Source of the DNA: Bedellia somnulentella
Taxonomy: Eukaryota > Arthropoda > Insecta > Lepidoptera > Bedelliidae
Length of the DNA: 64,000 nucleotides
Assembly (NCBI GenBank): GCA_963576735.1
Contig: OY755189.1
Span: 1,798,001-1,862,000, forward strand
Reading direction: 5' to 3'
In this document: positions 45,318 to 56,000 of the stretch, one piece after another
Numbering within the stretch: position 1 is the first letter of the stretch
How the letters are laid out: each line of letters begins with the position of its first letter
Notes under the pieces: generated by a model
The model's database searches: none
What the model saw: only the letters and a program-made list of their open reading frames with translations
What the model was told of the DNA's origin: nothing
Program-made: the position numbers and the translations under genes

Positions 45318-45332
45318 ACACTTATTGTATTA

Positions 45333-45565
45333 TGTATTCCCGTCGAAGCAAGTGCTCAGCTGGCAGCCAACCGGGAAACGTAAACGAGGCCGCCCAAAAA
45401 CAACCTGGCGACGTTCTGTGGAGAATGAGGCAAAAGTTGTGGGATTGAAGTGGGAGGATCTCGCAGCCGCTGCCCAAGATCGAGCCAGATGGAGAAATCC
45501 GCTCAAGGCCCTTTGTCCCTGCTGGCTGAGGGACGTCAGGATGGATGTATGTATGTATGTATGTA
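45333..45565 (+). mobile_element. LINE 3' fragment of a second family
   Basis: Encodes GKRKRGRPKTTWRRSVENEA and AAAAQDRARWRNPLKALCP, a C-terminal sequence found in several insect non-LTR elements but different from the RTE copies above. It ends in GGATG(TATG)n. An imperfect duplication of about 20 bp (acacagcacactt/agattgtatta) flanks it and includes the end of the neighbouring SINE1, so it inserted after that SINE. Confidence 0.7.
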
Positions 45566-45624
45566 CACAGCACACTAGATTGTATTAGAAATGTCCTATA
45601 TTTACGATGTTTTATTTTTTATAT

Positions 45625-45776
45625 TACATACATACATATACTCACACCATAAGTTCCCCTAGGGGTAGGTAAAGACTATCGATCGCCAATTTATACGATC
45701 CTGGCAAACTTCTCTAGCTTCGTTTGCATTCATCAATCCCCTAATACATGCTATTTTATTCTTCATACTTCATACA
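45625..45776 (-). mobile_element. RTE LINE 3' fragment
   Basis: Antisense tail with catacatacatatactcac, gactatcgatcgcc and TCCTGGCAAACTTCTCTAGC, ending near the TTCATACTTC region. Confidence 0.7.
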
Positions 45777-45896
45777 TTATTATATACTATAGGTGTCTTA
45801 AAGATTTCTGTGGATTGTTCTATAACTTAAATGTACAATCTGTCTCTGTTCTATGGATTTACAAAATGGAGTATTCTTGATTGGTATACATACATA

Positions 45897-46130
45897 TCGG
45901 CTTAGAATAGCACTACCCCATTTCTTCAGGTGGGTGCACGTAAGAGGCGACTAACGGTATTGGGGCTTTTAAGGGATTTTTGGGCGATGCGGTTGGAGAC
46001 CCATCACCAACAACCTTTATTTTTACCATCTTTTCCCCACTATCATTTCCAAAAGTGGCTGAGGAATTTCTAATTCCCTGGCTCTGGCTACCACTTCAAG
46101 GGATTTATAGCCGTGAGTATATGTATGTAT
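45897..46130 (+). mobile_element. SINE1 copy, head slightly truncated
   Basis: CGGCTTAGAATAGCACTACC to CCGTGAGTATATGTATGTAT. Confidence 0.88.
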
Positions 46131-46131
46131 T

Positions 46132-46228
46132 CATAAATAAAAGATGTTATTAAAGGAAAGAAAAATTTAACATCTTTTATTTATGAGTAATAATCCCCAC
46201 ATGAGGAATTCATGTCAAAAAACATTAA
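46132..46228. repeat. Second copy of the foldback element, loop and inner arms deleted
   Basis: Shares TAAAAGATGTTATTAAAGGA and CCCCACATGAGGAATTCATG with 29065-29205, but the hairpin centre has been lost. It follows directly on a SINE1 tail. Confidence 0.65.
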
Positions 46229-46261
46229 ATTATATGTATGAATGTTTTTGAAGGAATAAAA

Positions 46262-46335
46262 TGAAGCGATGTTAAGAAGTATTAGTACCTCTGCCATCGC
46301 TTCGGGCATTCACGGCGTGAACGTTTGAGTTTTTG
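46262..46335 (+). mobile_element. SINE2 tail fragment
   Basis: TTAAGAAGTATTAGTACCTC and TTCACGGCGTGAACGTTTG. Confidence 0.65.
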
Positions 46336-46597
46336 AAATGAAGACGAACTATGAATGCCAGATTCTTGAAAAAGTATATAAAATGACAGGCAGTATTAAT
46401 AGTTACATTACACACTCAAGAAGGTTAGCCTAATCTATAGATCAGTGAAGACCTTATGTATTGTCCTATTAATTATGTCATACAATAAAATTAAATGCTG
46501 TTTTGTATTTACATAAACTTATGGTCGTAGCAGTACTGTATTAAGAGAATATATTAATGCTTTTAATTTAACCACAGAACATATTAAATATTTTCAT

Positions 46598-46799
46598 ACA
46601 TACATATACTCACGGCTATAAATCCCTAAAAGGGGTAGCCAGAGCTATGGAATTAGAAATTCCTCAGCCACTTTCCTCGCCCAAAAATCCCTTAAAAGCC
46701 CCAATACAGTTAGTCGCCTCTTACGTACACCCACCGGAAGAAATGGGGTAGAGCTATTCTAAGCCGACACTTCACAGCTCATAATAGCTACACAGCTAC
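46598..46799 (-). mobile_element. SINE1 copy, internally deleted, with 12-bp target duplication
   Basis: Flanked by aaatattttcat (46586-46597, 46800-46811). About 50 bp around GTTGAGTGGGGAAAAG are missing, and the head carries an extra partial CTACACAGCTAC repeat. Confidence 0.85.
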
Positions 46800-46943
46800 A
46801 AATATTTTCATCAATATATATGTCAAATTTTTACATATTACTAACTACTGACATTCAGCATACATGCCAATAATACCGAGCGTAGATTTTCGCGAAGTTG
46901 CCATGGTAAATTACATATAAAACGAGAAATCACTGGAATCCTA

Positions 46944-47040
46944 CTAGTATCCATCCGTGCGAATCTGGGACCACAATTATTATTTTTTGTATTATATTAC
47001 TACTACTATAAAAAGCGAATCTGTCTATCTGACTGGATGA
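46944..47040 (-). mobile_element. Helitron fragment
   Basis: CTAGTATCCATCCGTGCGAA is the same 3'-end type as the other Helitrons. A TATAAAAAGCGAATCTGTC-like start lies about 90 bp away. Confidence 0.4.
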
Positions 47041-47120
47041 CTTTTTAATTGTATCGTAAGGACGTAGTGCAAATGTATAAGAGTTTATAAATGCTTCTAA
47101 TGGAAATCATGTCTTAATTA

Positions 47121-47361
47121 TCGTGCAGTGTCGGCTTAGAATAGCACTACCCCATTTCTTCCGGTGGGTCTTCGTAAGAGGCGACTAACGGTATTGGGGC
47201 TTTTAAGGGATTTTTGGGCGATACGGTTGGAGACCCATCCCCAAAAACCTTTATTTTACCGCCTTTTCCCCACTAAACTTTTAAAAGTGGCTGAGGAATT
47301 TATAATTCCTTGGCTCTGGCTACCCCTTCTAGGGATTTATGGCCGTGAGTATATGTATGTA
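47121..47361 (+). mobile_element. SINE1 copy with 11-bp target duplication
   Basis: Flanked by tgtcttaatta (47110-47120, 47362-47372). The frame at 47164-47391 reads the SINE and is not a gene. Confidence 0.9.
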
Positions 47362-48339
47362 TGTCTTAATTACAAAAAAATAATCACTTAAAGCACTTAA
47401 AATGCAAAGGCAGAGCTATTTTTAACCAAAAACTACACAACCTATGCAAGAAAGTATTTTAAGCCGACCCTGTTAAAATCACTAGATGCGATTCTGTCTT
47501 TACCTAATATAGAGTTGTGCGAAGTCCTACCATTATGTCGATTATTGCGTCATATCGATAAAATTAGCATAATAATCAAATAACGGATGAGCTAACTATA
47601 GGTGTTACGGCCTGCTTTTACTGGCCGGTTTTAGATATTTAAATATATTTCGAATTATTTCAATCAATTATTGAGGTATATTCACAAAAATAGTAAAGGG
47701 AATTTCAATTCCTAGGGTTGCTTTAAATAAATTGTAACCAAGTTTAGCAAAAACGTTTTTTTCTTGTGCATATATCGTATATATTGAACAATTTGAGTTC
47801 GAATTCCAACAAATACGGGCTTAAATCTCAAAGGGACTTAACTAAGCTTCAGGCCCCGATCAGAAAAACTGCGTAGTGCAACGTAGGGATTCCCTTTATA
47901 TTTTTTTTATTTTGTGTACTTGGAAATACGGGCATTGGAATTTGATTTTTTTATTCCAAGAAATTACGGTGATCAATGTTAGAATATTCTCTGATCAGAG
48001 CACGACAACGCATGTACAAAATAATTATTTCGCCTGTTGTGAACGTTTGGGGTTCCGTATCGAATAGTAGAAGGGGACTTAAGTACTAAAGCTTTGTTTC
48101 TGTCTGCCCGTCTGTCTGTCGCCAGTGTCTGTTTTCTGAACTGAAAGCGTTTAGGCACTTGAAATTTTCATACCTCATATATTTCTCAAGCCACTTTAAT
48201 GCTAACATTACAAAAGATTGAGAGGATCCGCATGAAACAAAATATTTTTGTTTCAGTTTTTGCTTGGTATGATAATGGCAACAGATAGTCGCTTGGAAAG
48301 TTTACAAAATACTGTTTGAATCATATATATAATAATAAT

Positions 48340-48540
48340 TAATAATAATTTATTTATTTATTCAGACAACATTGTGGATCCATTTTATTAGTAACACTTA
48401 AGAGCTATATTAGTATTAAAAATTAAAATGAAATTTAATTAACAATTACATCAAATTAAAATAAATTACGATTTAAATAAAACAAAATAAAAATTAATTA
48501 CAATTTAGATGTTTTCAGAATGGAGTTAGAGCTGGCCCGA
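48340..48540 (-). mobile_element. Possible LINE 3' end with (TTTA)n
   Basis: ATAATTTATTTATTTATTCA followed by an AT-rich stretch that looks like the antisense 3' UTR of a (TAAA)n-tailed LINE; similar (TTTA)n starts are at 24217 and 35685. Family not identified. The rest of 47373-48954 shows nothing. Confidence 0.3.
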
Positions 48541-48954
48541 ACTCTGCAGAGCAATGATACTTTTATAGTTTATAAATATACTGTTAATAGATGCAGAGCT
48601 CTCTATGCTCAAATTAGTCTCGCACTTGACCAGTTTTTTATAGCAATAATATTTTTTCCTTATTACCCAACGGCAAATATCTCTTAGATGCTTCACGATT
48701 GTGCAAATATTTGGAATGTTAGTTGTTTAATTGTAATTGAGATCACGCATGATGATTTGTATGAACCTATTGATTTATGATTTATCGTAGCATTTTGTCT
48801 ATTTGCTGACAAACTTTGATATTTATGGTAGCTGATTGGGACAAATATTTAAAATCAATTCTGGTATTTTGCTGGTTTTAAAGAACCCCCGGAACAGATT
48901 GAGAAAGATATGGTTTGAAATAATCTCTAATTTTGAGCCTAGATTGTCTTAGAG

Positions 48955-49088
48955 GTATCGGCTTAGAATTGCACTTAATCCTCCCCAATGATCCTATATT
49001 TTACAATCTTTTACCAACTCATCATTTTTAATTAGGCACTGGCTACTTTTTCGTAGGATTTATAGCCGTAAGTATATGTCTGTATGTA
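48955..49088 (+). mobile_element. Old SINE1 copy, internally deleted
   Basis: TATCGGCTTAGAATTGCACT, TTTTACAATCTTTTACC and TTATAGCCGTAAGTATATG. Confidence 0.65.
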
Positions 49089-49379
49089 TTATTTTAAAAG
49101 AGTATCATATAAAATAATAAATGTATCTCCTTATATGTGTATTATGCTAAAAAAGTTTGACAATCATCTTTGAAACCAACGAAGCAATAAATAAGATTTA
49201 TGTAAATACTAATTACTTTAACTAGTCATAAAATTTAAGTGCGCCATAAAATTGTAGAGATGAAAGATATTAAAATTTAAGATTCTAAGAGCCTAAGGTG
49301 CAATTTTAATGACTAGATTTTTGGTAATATTAAGAAAAGTAGCACATTTACAGTATCTTATTTATTTATATTTATTTAT

Positions 49380-49628
49380 GCCGTATAGTGGCGACTTAGA
49401 ACGTCAGTACCCCTTTCTACACACGGGTGTCGTAAGAGGCGACTAAGGGTATAGGGCTTTTTAAGCGGTTTTTGGAAGACGCGGTTGGACTACAATCACC
49501 AACGATACTTAATTTCTACCATCTTGTCTCCTAATAACGTCCAAATTTGGCTGAGGAGTTTCTAGCTCTAAAGATCACTGCTACCCCTTTTTGGGAATTA
49601 TGGCCGTGAGTATATGTATTCATGTAAG
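49380..49628 (+). mobile_element. SINE1 copy (ACCCCTTTCTAC subtype), diverged
   Basis: GCCGTATAGTGGCGACTTAG, GGTGTCGTAAGAGGCGACTA to GGCCGTGAGTATATGTAT. Confidence 0.82.
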
Positions 49629-49674
49629 TAAAGAATATATTATCTTAATTTTAATTTTTTTTAGACCTCAATAC

Positions 49675-49760
49675 GACATGATAGCTCAGTGGTTAGAACA
49701 CCTCTTAACGTGCAAACGACTAGTGTTCTAATCCCGGGTTGAGCCTATATAGATTCAACC
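49675..49760 (+). mobile_element. SINE2-type tRNA-like head
   Basis: A box GATAGCTCAGTGGTTAGAAC and B box TGTTCTAATCCCGG resemble a tRNA, but there is no acceptor stem or anticodon arm of a true tRNA gene, and the sequence before it is CATGATAGC as in other SINE2 heads. Confidence 0.7.
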
Positions 49761-50390
49761 CTTAGCACCCAACTGACATTAACACAATTAAAGGGAAAAT
49801 TAAATTACTTCATAGACATATCGTTAAGCCTATATATCCCTCAAAAGGGGTTTGAAGTACCTACCTCTTTGGTTTCATAGCTATGACGTGAGTACCTTGT
49901 TATATTATTGCAAGTGTTCTCGTTAATAAGAGTACTTAACTGATAATTGCCTTCTTTACGAGACGCCACTGCCATTATCTTTACGCTCTGGTTATTTATT
50001 AAATTAATTACATGAACCATACGCCTAAAATTTTATATATATGAAAAAACCCTTTTGGTTAAAATCGGAGCAATAAATACGCCTTTTTCAAGACCTTTTT
50101 TTCTTCAATCCAACGTTGTTTTCATGTTAAAAAAAGAAACAATAAATTCGGTAATAATACATTTTCTTTTATATGTTAGAGTCTGTTTTTCTGAGAGAAT
50201 AAATATAAAAATGATTTATTTTTAATCAAATTGATAACCCTTTTCTAAATTCCCTGTAAATTTTAAAATCTATTGTGGAATCAGCATGATATCCAGAATC
50301 AATCATCTCTGTCTACCCCTTTTCGACTTGAAAGTGTGAGTGTAGTGGTAAGTGAATATATATACTTATTACTTATGTGCACACAAAAAT

Positions 50391-50622
50391 TCATATACTC
50401 ACGGCTATAAATCCGAAAACGCTGTCGCCAAAGTTTGAGAGTGAGAAACTCCTGTGCCAGTTTCGGAAGTTAAGTGGGAAAAGATATTGTAAAATAAAGG
50501 AAGGTTGGTGATAGGTCTACAGCCACATTACCCAACAACACTTACAAGCCTTTACTCTCTTAGTTGCCTAAAACGATACCTTCGAGAACAAATTAGGTCT
50601 ATTTCACGCTGTCAGCAGGATA
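50391..50622 (-). mobile_element. SINE1 copy, diverged
   Basis: CATATACTCACGGCTATAAA, GGAAGTTAAGTGGGAAAAG and GGTTGGTGATAGGTCTAC. Confidence 0.7.
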
Positions 50623-50642
50623 TTAATGCACTTACATTCATA

Positions 50643-50733
50643 CTGCATACATGCTCATGCTCAAGGCTTTAAATCCCAAAAGAATTCCTCAGCTTGGAGC
50701 TTGAAAGAGGGAAAGATTGTAAATAAAAGTGGT
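50643..50733 (-). mobile_element. SINE1 tail-side fragment, old
   Basis: CTCAAGGCTTTAAATCCCAA and GGGAAAGATTGTAAATAAA. Confidence 0.45.
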
Positions 50734-51167
50734 TAAATACATATGTCTAAATATTAATGCTCCTTTTCGACTAAAAACCATTGCAACGTCCGTCGTTACA
50801 AAAAGTATTGAACCAAAAACCACCGGCTTCGAGACAGTGCCATTATCTTCACGCTCTGTATACCTGTTTAATAAATTACATGAATCACTGTTATGTAACG
50901 TGATGAGTAACAGCTGTTACTGAAACAATGCGGCACCTTGTTGGGTATTGTTATTGTTTGTTGCCAATTCAATTGCTGAAAATCATTGGTTTTTCACATA
51001 CATTGTAAGTGGGAATTCGGAAGTCGGGTTGTGGGATTGTCACTTGTTTTGAGATGACATACTTACACACATCTTACACAATACAATACATAAATATGTT
51101 TACATAAGATATTTGTTTTCATTTGGGGTAGGTAGAATGTAGTTATTATCATAGTACCATGTTCAAA

Positions 51168-51420
51168 TGCTGTGTAGTGTCGGCTTAGAATAGCATTACC
51201 CCATTTCTTCCAGTAGGTGTACGTAAGAGGCGACTAACGGTATTGGGGGCCTTTAAGGGATTTTTGGGCGATGCGGTCTCCAAGACTCATCACCAACAAT
51301 TTTTATTTTACCATCTTTTTACCATGCAACTTTCTAAAAGTGGCTGAGGAATTTCAAATTCCTTAGCTCTGGCTTCCCCTTCTAGGGATTTATAGCCGTG
51401 AGATGTATTACTATGTATGT
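51168..51420 (+). mobile_element. SINE1 copy
   Basis: Full-length from GCTGTGTAGTGTCGGC to CCGTGAGATGTATTACTATG. Confidence 0.88.
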
Positions 51421-51814
51421 ACAATGTTCGAAATTACAGTACTACGCTTTTCGCAACGCCCACAAGATATCCTATGCATTATGTATTGATCCCACATTGA
51501 CCCTTTTAAAATACGCGTAAAACTATTTGACACTGATGGAATACTATTTATTCATTTTAATTATGTCAGTATTACGGAAAATCTTATCACCGCCTTTAGG
51601 AATCTATTTGAATTTTATTTTATACTTGCAATTTTATCCCTGAAGTTTTTAATATGAATTGGATAAATTTGAATTATTTTTTTTACCACAGAACTTAAAC
51701 CTATATTAATTATATGGACCTTTGAAGCCAATATCCAACCAAACAGAAAAACAACTTTAGATATCCATTGTCTAATAACGGAGTAATCCCGTTACATGCA
51801 TACAAAAATGATAC

Positions 51815-52066
51815 TGTGTAGTCTTGGCTTAGAATATCAATACCCCATTTCTTCCTGAGGGTGTACGTAAAAGGCGACTAACGGTATTGGGGCTTTTATG
51901 GGATTTTTGGGCGATGCGGTTGGAGACCCATCACCAAAAACCTTTATTTCATCATCTATTCCCCACGCAACTTCCAAAAGTGGCTGAGGAATTCCTAATT
52001 CCTTAGCTCTGGCTACCACTTCCTAGGGATTTATAGCCGTGAGTATATTTATATATGTATGTATGC
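51815..52066 (+). mobile_element. SINE1 copy
   Basis: CTGTGTAGTCTTGGCTTAG to CCGTGAGTATATTTATA and TATG repeats; imperfect tgcatacaaaaa repeats at both sides. Confidence 0.88.
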
Positions 52067-52203
52067 ACACAAAAAAAAAACATACAATTGAATTAAGTAC
52101 CTCCTGTTTTGAAGTCGGTCGAATACATTTCAAATGATACAAAAACAATATTTTTATTAATTAATAATTGATATCGGATGATGACATTGAAAAGAAATTT
52201 AAT

Positions 52204-52455
52204 ACATACATACATACATTCCTATACTCACGGCTATAAATCCCTTAAAGGGGTAGCCAGAGTTTGGAATGATAAATTCCTCAGCCACTTTTGGAAGTTG
52301 ATTGGTGAAAAGATGATAATAATAAATGTTTTTGGTGACGGGTCTCCAACCACATCGCCCAAAAATCCTTTAAAAGCTCCCAATACCGTTAGTCGCCTTA
52401 CGTACACCCACCGGAAGAAATGGGGTAGTGCTATTCTAAGCCGGCACTACACAGC
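52204..52455 (-). mobile_element. SINE1 copy with imperfect long target duplication
   Basis: Antisense copy flanked by atgacattgaaaag plus a similar TTTAATA on each side. The frame at 52178-52486 is composed of it. Confidence 0.88.
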
Positions 52456-52825
52456 AATGACATTGAAAAGGATTTTAATAACATGACGTAAACCCGTGTA
52501 GTGACTCTGACTACTGGTGTCGTACACTCGAAGCACATTGTGAAAGTCAATTATTTTGTACATTATTTTATTTTGTGAAACATCTTTTGTTGTATCCGCA
52601 ATCCTGACAATGAAATGGTTTCAATGGTAATAATACGCGTGATATTAACAAGTATTGATTACCATAAAGACCCCAAACAATTATTATCTCTAACTTAAAA
52701 ACTGTAATTCAGTACAAATTATCTGTTTTTATTTGACGTTCAAGCTATGTAGTGTCGGCTTAGAATAGCACTACCCCATTTCCGGTGGGTGTACATAAGA
52801 GGCGACTAACGGACTTGGGGCTTTT

Positions 52826-53018
52826 TGTTGATCTATGGTTTTAACTACATTTGTCTGCTAATATTTACCTATTTATCTTTGATCTATATTGTCAATAAAA
52901 CAATCTGTCACTTTGTAAACAAATATTCGAAATAAAAGACTACAAGTATAAACATATAAAAATGCAATTTGTTATTTTAATTAAATATTAAAATGTTCCT
53001 CCAACCCAAATTGCAGGA
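52826..53018 (+). repeat. 5' LTR of the copia element
   Basis: Starts TGTTGATCTATGG and ends TTGCAGGA, without the usual terminal CA. It contains a TATA-like TATAAAA at about 52955 and an AATAAA-type signal at about 52931. It matches the 3' LTR along its whole length. Confidence 0.93.
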
Positions 53019-53030
53019 GGTTATGGGCCT
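53019..53030 (+). other. Primer-binding site of the copia element
   Basis: The bases GGTTATGGGCCT directly follow the LTR. This resembles the primer site of Drosophila copia, which pairs with the internal half of initiator Met tRNA rather than its 3' end. Assignment is by resemblance. Confidence 0.6.
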
Positions 53031-53098
53031 TCAGTTTTAATCTTCCTTGCCTATTAATTAACTTTTATTTTTTCGAATCTTTCGCTTTCTTACAAAAT

Positions 53099-56000
53099 AT
53101 GGAACCATCTCGAGATGTGTCAACTACCTCATCCTCGTCCAGCCACTTGAAAAAGCTCGATGGTACCAACTACTCGACATGGAGTTACGCCATGGAAATG
53201 GTTTTGCATGAAGCTGACCTCTGGGATTATGTCTCAAACCCTCCGGCCATGGATACACCCAACTTCATGAAAAGAGATTCTCAAGCGAAAGCAAAAATTG
53301 TTCTTGCGGTATGTGAAAAAATTTATCCTCTTATTATTAAGGAGAAGACCGCAAAAGACATTTGGTCAAAGCTTAAGGACCATTTTGCAAACAGTGGGTT
53401 ACTAAGAAGGTTGACATTGCTAAAACAACTGTTTACAAGTAACCTAAACCAATTTAAAGATATGGAAACCTACCTTAACCACATTCGAGACACTCAACAA
53501 AAGCTAATACAAATTGACGCAGCAGTGGACGATGAATTCATTGGAATAATCATGCTCGCTGGCCTGAGTGATGAGTACCGACCACTTGTGATGGCTCTGG
53601 AGCACTCCGGCGCCAATATTACTAGTGACTTCGTTGCACAAACTCTATCTAAGGAGGACATTCGTCAAACAAACAGTGACGCCGTCAAAGCTTTAGTTGT
53701 AAATAAATTAAAACCCTTTTGTAAATATTGTAAAAAACGGGGTCATTATGTGTCTCAGTGTCATAAGTTACAATACAAAAACAATAAACAAGGTTCTGAT
53801 TGTAATAACATTGTAAACAAAACAAATTACACTTCAGACATTACTCTTTTATCCTCTTTTCATTCATCTTTATCCACAGGTTCCTTAGATCATTGGATAC
53901 TTGACTCAGGTGCTACTTGTCACATGTCTAATAGGAAAGATTGGTTTACGCAAATAGACTCACATATGAAACCTATTACAGTGGCAAACAACGAGCAAAT
54001 ACTAAGCGAAGGAAAGGGTACTATCAGTTTTCATGTAAATAATAATGTAAATAGGATATCAGATGTTCTGTATGTACCCCAACTGGCTACAAACCTTTTG
54101 TCGGTAAGTAATTTAGTTAAAAAAGGCTTTGTTGTCATATTTTCTTCTAATGGAGCTAAAATCCTCTTAAAGGATTCCTGCAAAGTCTCAGGTTCTGTTG
54201 TGGCTACAGCTGTCATCCATGATGGTATGTTTAAGCTTGTCACTGACAAGATTGAAAAAGCAAATGTGACAAATGTCACTGAAACAGCGTCACTTTGGCA
54301 TAGACGCTTGGGTCACATCAATTTTAATGCCATGAAAATACTAAAAAATAAAAAGTCTGGTATAGACTACACGGACAGTTTACACGAAATTTGTGTTCCG
54401 TGTGTGCAAGGTAAACTAGCAAAGAAACCGTTTAAAGATTCTCTAAGTAAGACAAAAAGGAAGCTACAGCTTATTCATTCGGATGTTTGTGGTCCGATGT
54501 CCACCCAATCCTGGGGAGGAGCTCTCTACTTGCTTACTTTTACAGACGATTACTCTCGCAAAACTTTTGGTTATTTACTCAAGTCTAAGAGCGAGGTATT
54601 TTGTAAATTCGTTGAATTTAAAATTTTTGTAGAGAATCAAACAGGCCTTAAAATACAGACTTTTAGAAGTGATAACGGTAGCGAATATGTAAATAATAAT
54701 ATGGTAAACTTTTTCAAGCAAAACGGCATCATGCATCAGAAAACCGTACCATACAATTCGCAACAAAACGGTGTTGCTGAACGAGTCAACCGTACAATTA
54801 TAGAAAAAGCGAGGACTATGCTTCAAGAATCAAAACTATCTAAGGCGTTTTGGGGTGAAGCTGTCAATACAGCTATCTATCTTAAGAATCACACTCCAAC
54901 TCAGTCTTTGACAAACAAAATACCTGAAGAAGTGTGGTCAGGTAGGAGAATTAACCTTTCCCATTTACGAGTATTTGGATGTGAAGCTCATGCTCTAGTA
55001 CCTAAGGAAAAACGTACTAAACTGGATCCAAAAACTCACGCGTACACTTTCGTAGGTTACTCTACCGAAAGTAAAGGTTATCGTCTCATCGATCTTAAAA
55101 ATCCGAGATCTGTTATTATTGCTCGGGATGTTGTTTTTATTGAAGATCGATTCCAATTTTTACCTGTTTCAGCACATCAATCACCACAAACGACTACTGA
55201 AATCGTTGATATTCACCATTCTACTTTTACACCAGGTCCTACATTATCACCACTGCCAATTGTTACAGAAAATACAAATCAAGACGTGTCAATACATAGT
55301 GAAAATGAAATTGTTACTCAATCTGAGATACCAGTAGAATTCGAAGATGCTCCTTCACAACCTATTTATGAACACCCTTCTATTGACGTCGATGATAATG
55401 AACGTAGGTATCCACAGCGAATACGACGTCCACCTGCCAGATATCCTCTACAAGAGAATGCAATGGTTACTTTAGACTGTGAACCTGAAACTTATCAACA
55501 AGCTATTCAGGATGCACAGAAGGAGTACTGGCTTGATGCGATGAATGTTGAATATAGCTCACTAAAGAAAAACGGAACTTGGACTCTAGTTAATCGTCCC
55601 AAAGATCGGAAAATTATCAAGAGTAAGTGGGTTTACAAGATTAAAAGAAATACAAATGGTGAAATTGTTAAATATAAAGCCAGGTTAGTTGCTAAAGGCT
55701 TTACACAAGTTGAAGGCGTTGACTATGGAGAAACTTTTTCTCCTGTTGCTCGACTTTCTTCCATTCGACTTCTTATAGCATTTGCTGCCCAAAATGATTT
55801 ACAGCTTGAACATTTAGATGTTGAAACTGCTTTTCTAAATGGTGACCTGGAGGAAGAAATTTTTATGGAGCAACCACAAGGTTTTGCAGAAGACCCTTCT
55901 CGTGTTTGTCTACTAAAGAAATCACTTTATGGCTTAAAGCAGGCACCTAGACAATGGAATAAAAAGGTATGCGAAGCGATGTTAGAGCTGAAAATGCAAC

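Noticed and set aside
45277..45588. 103-codon frame
   Set aside because: Its start is SINE1 sequence and its useful part is a LINE C-terminal fragment.
48060..48130. CTGTCTGCCCGTCTGTCTGT tract as a possible Helitron
   Set aside because: Resembles the GTCT repeat of the Helitrons, but neither TC nor CTAG termini could be placed.
54031..55337. Minus-strand and shifted frames within the copia element
   Set aside because: Shadows of the 1299-codon polyprotein.
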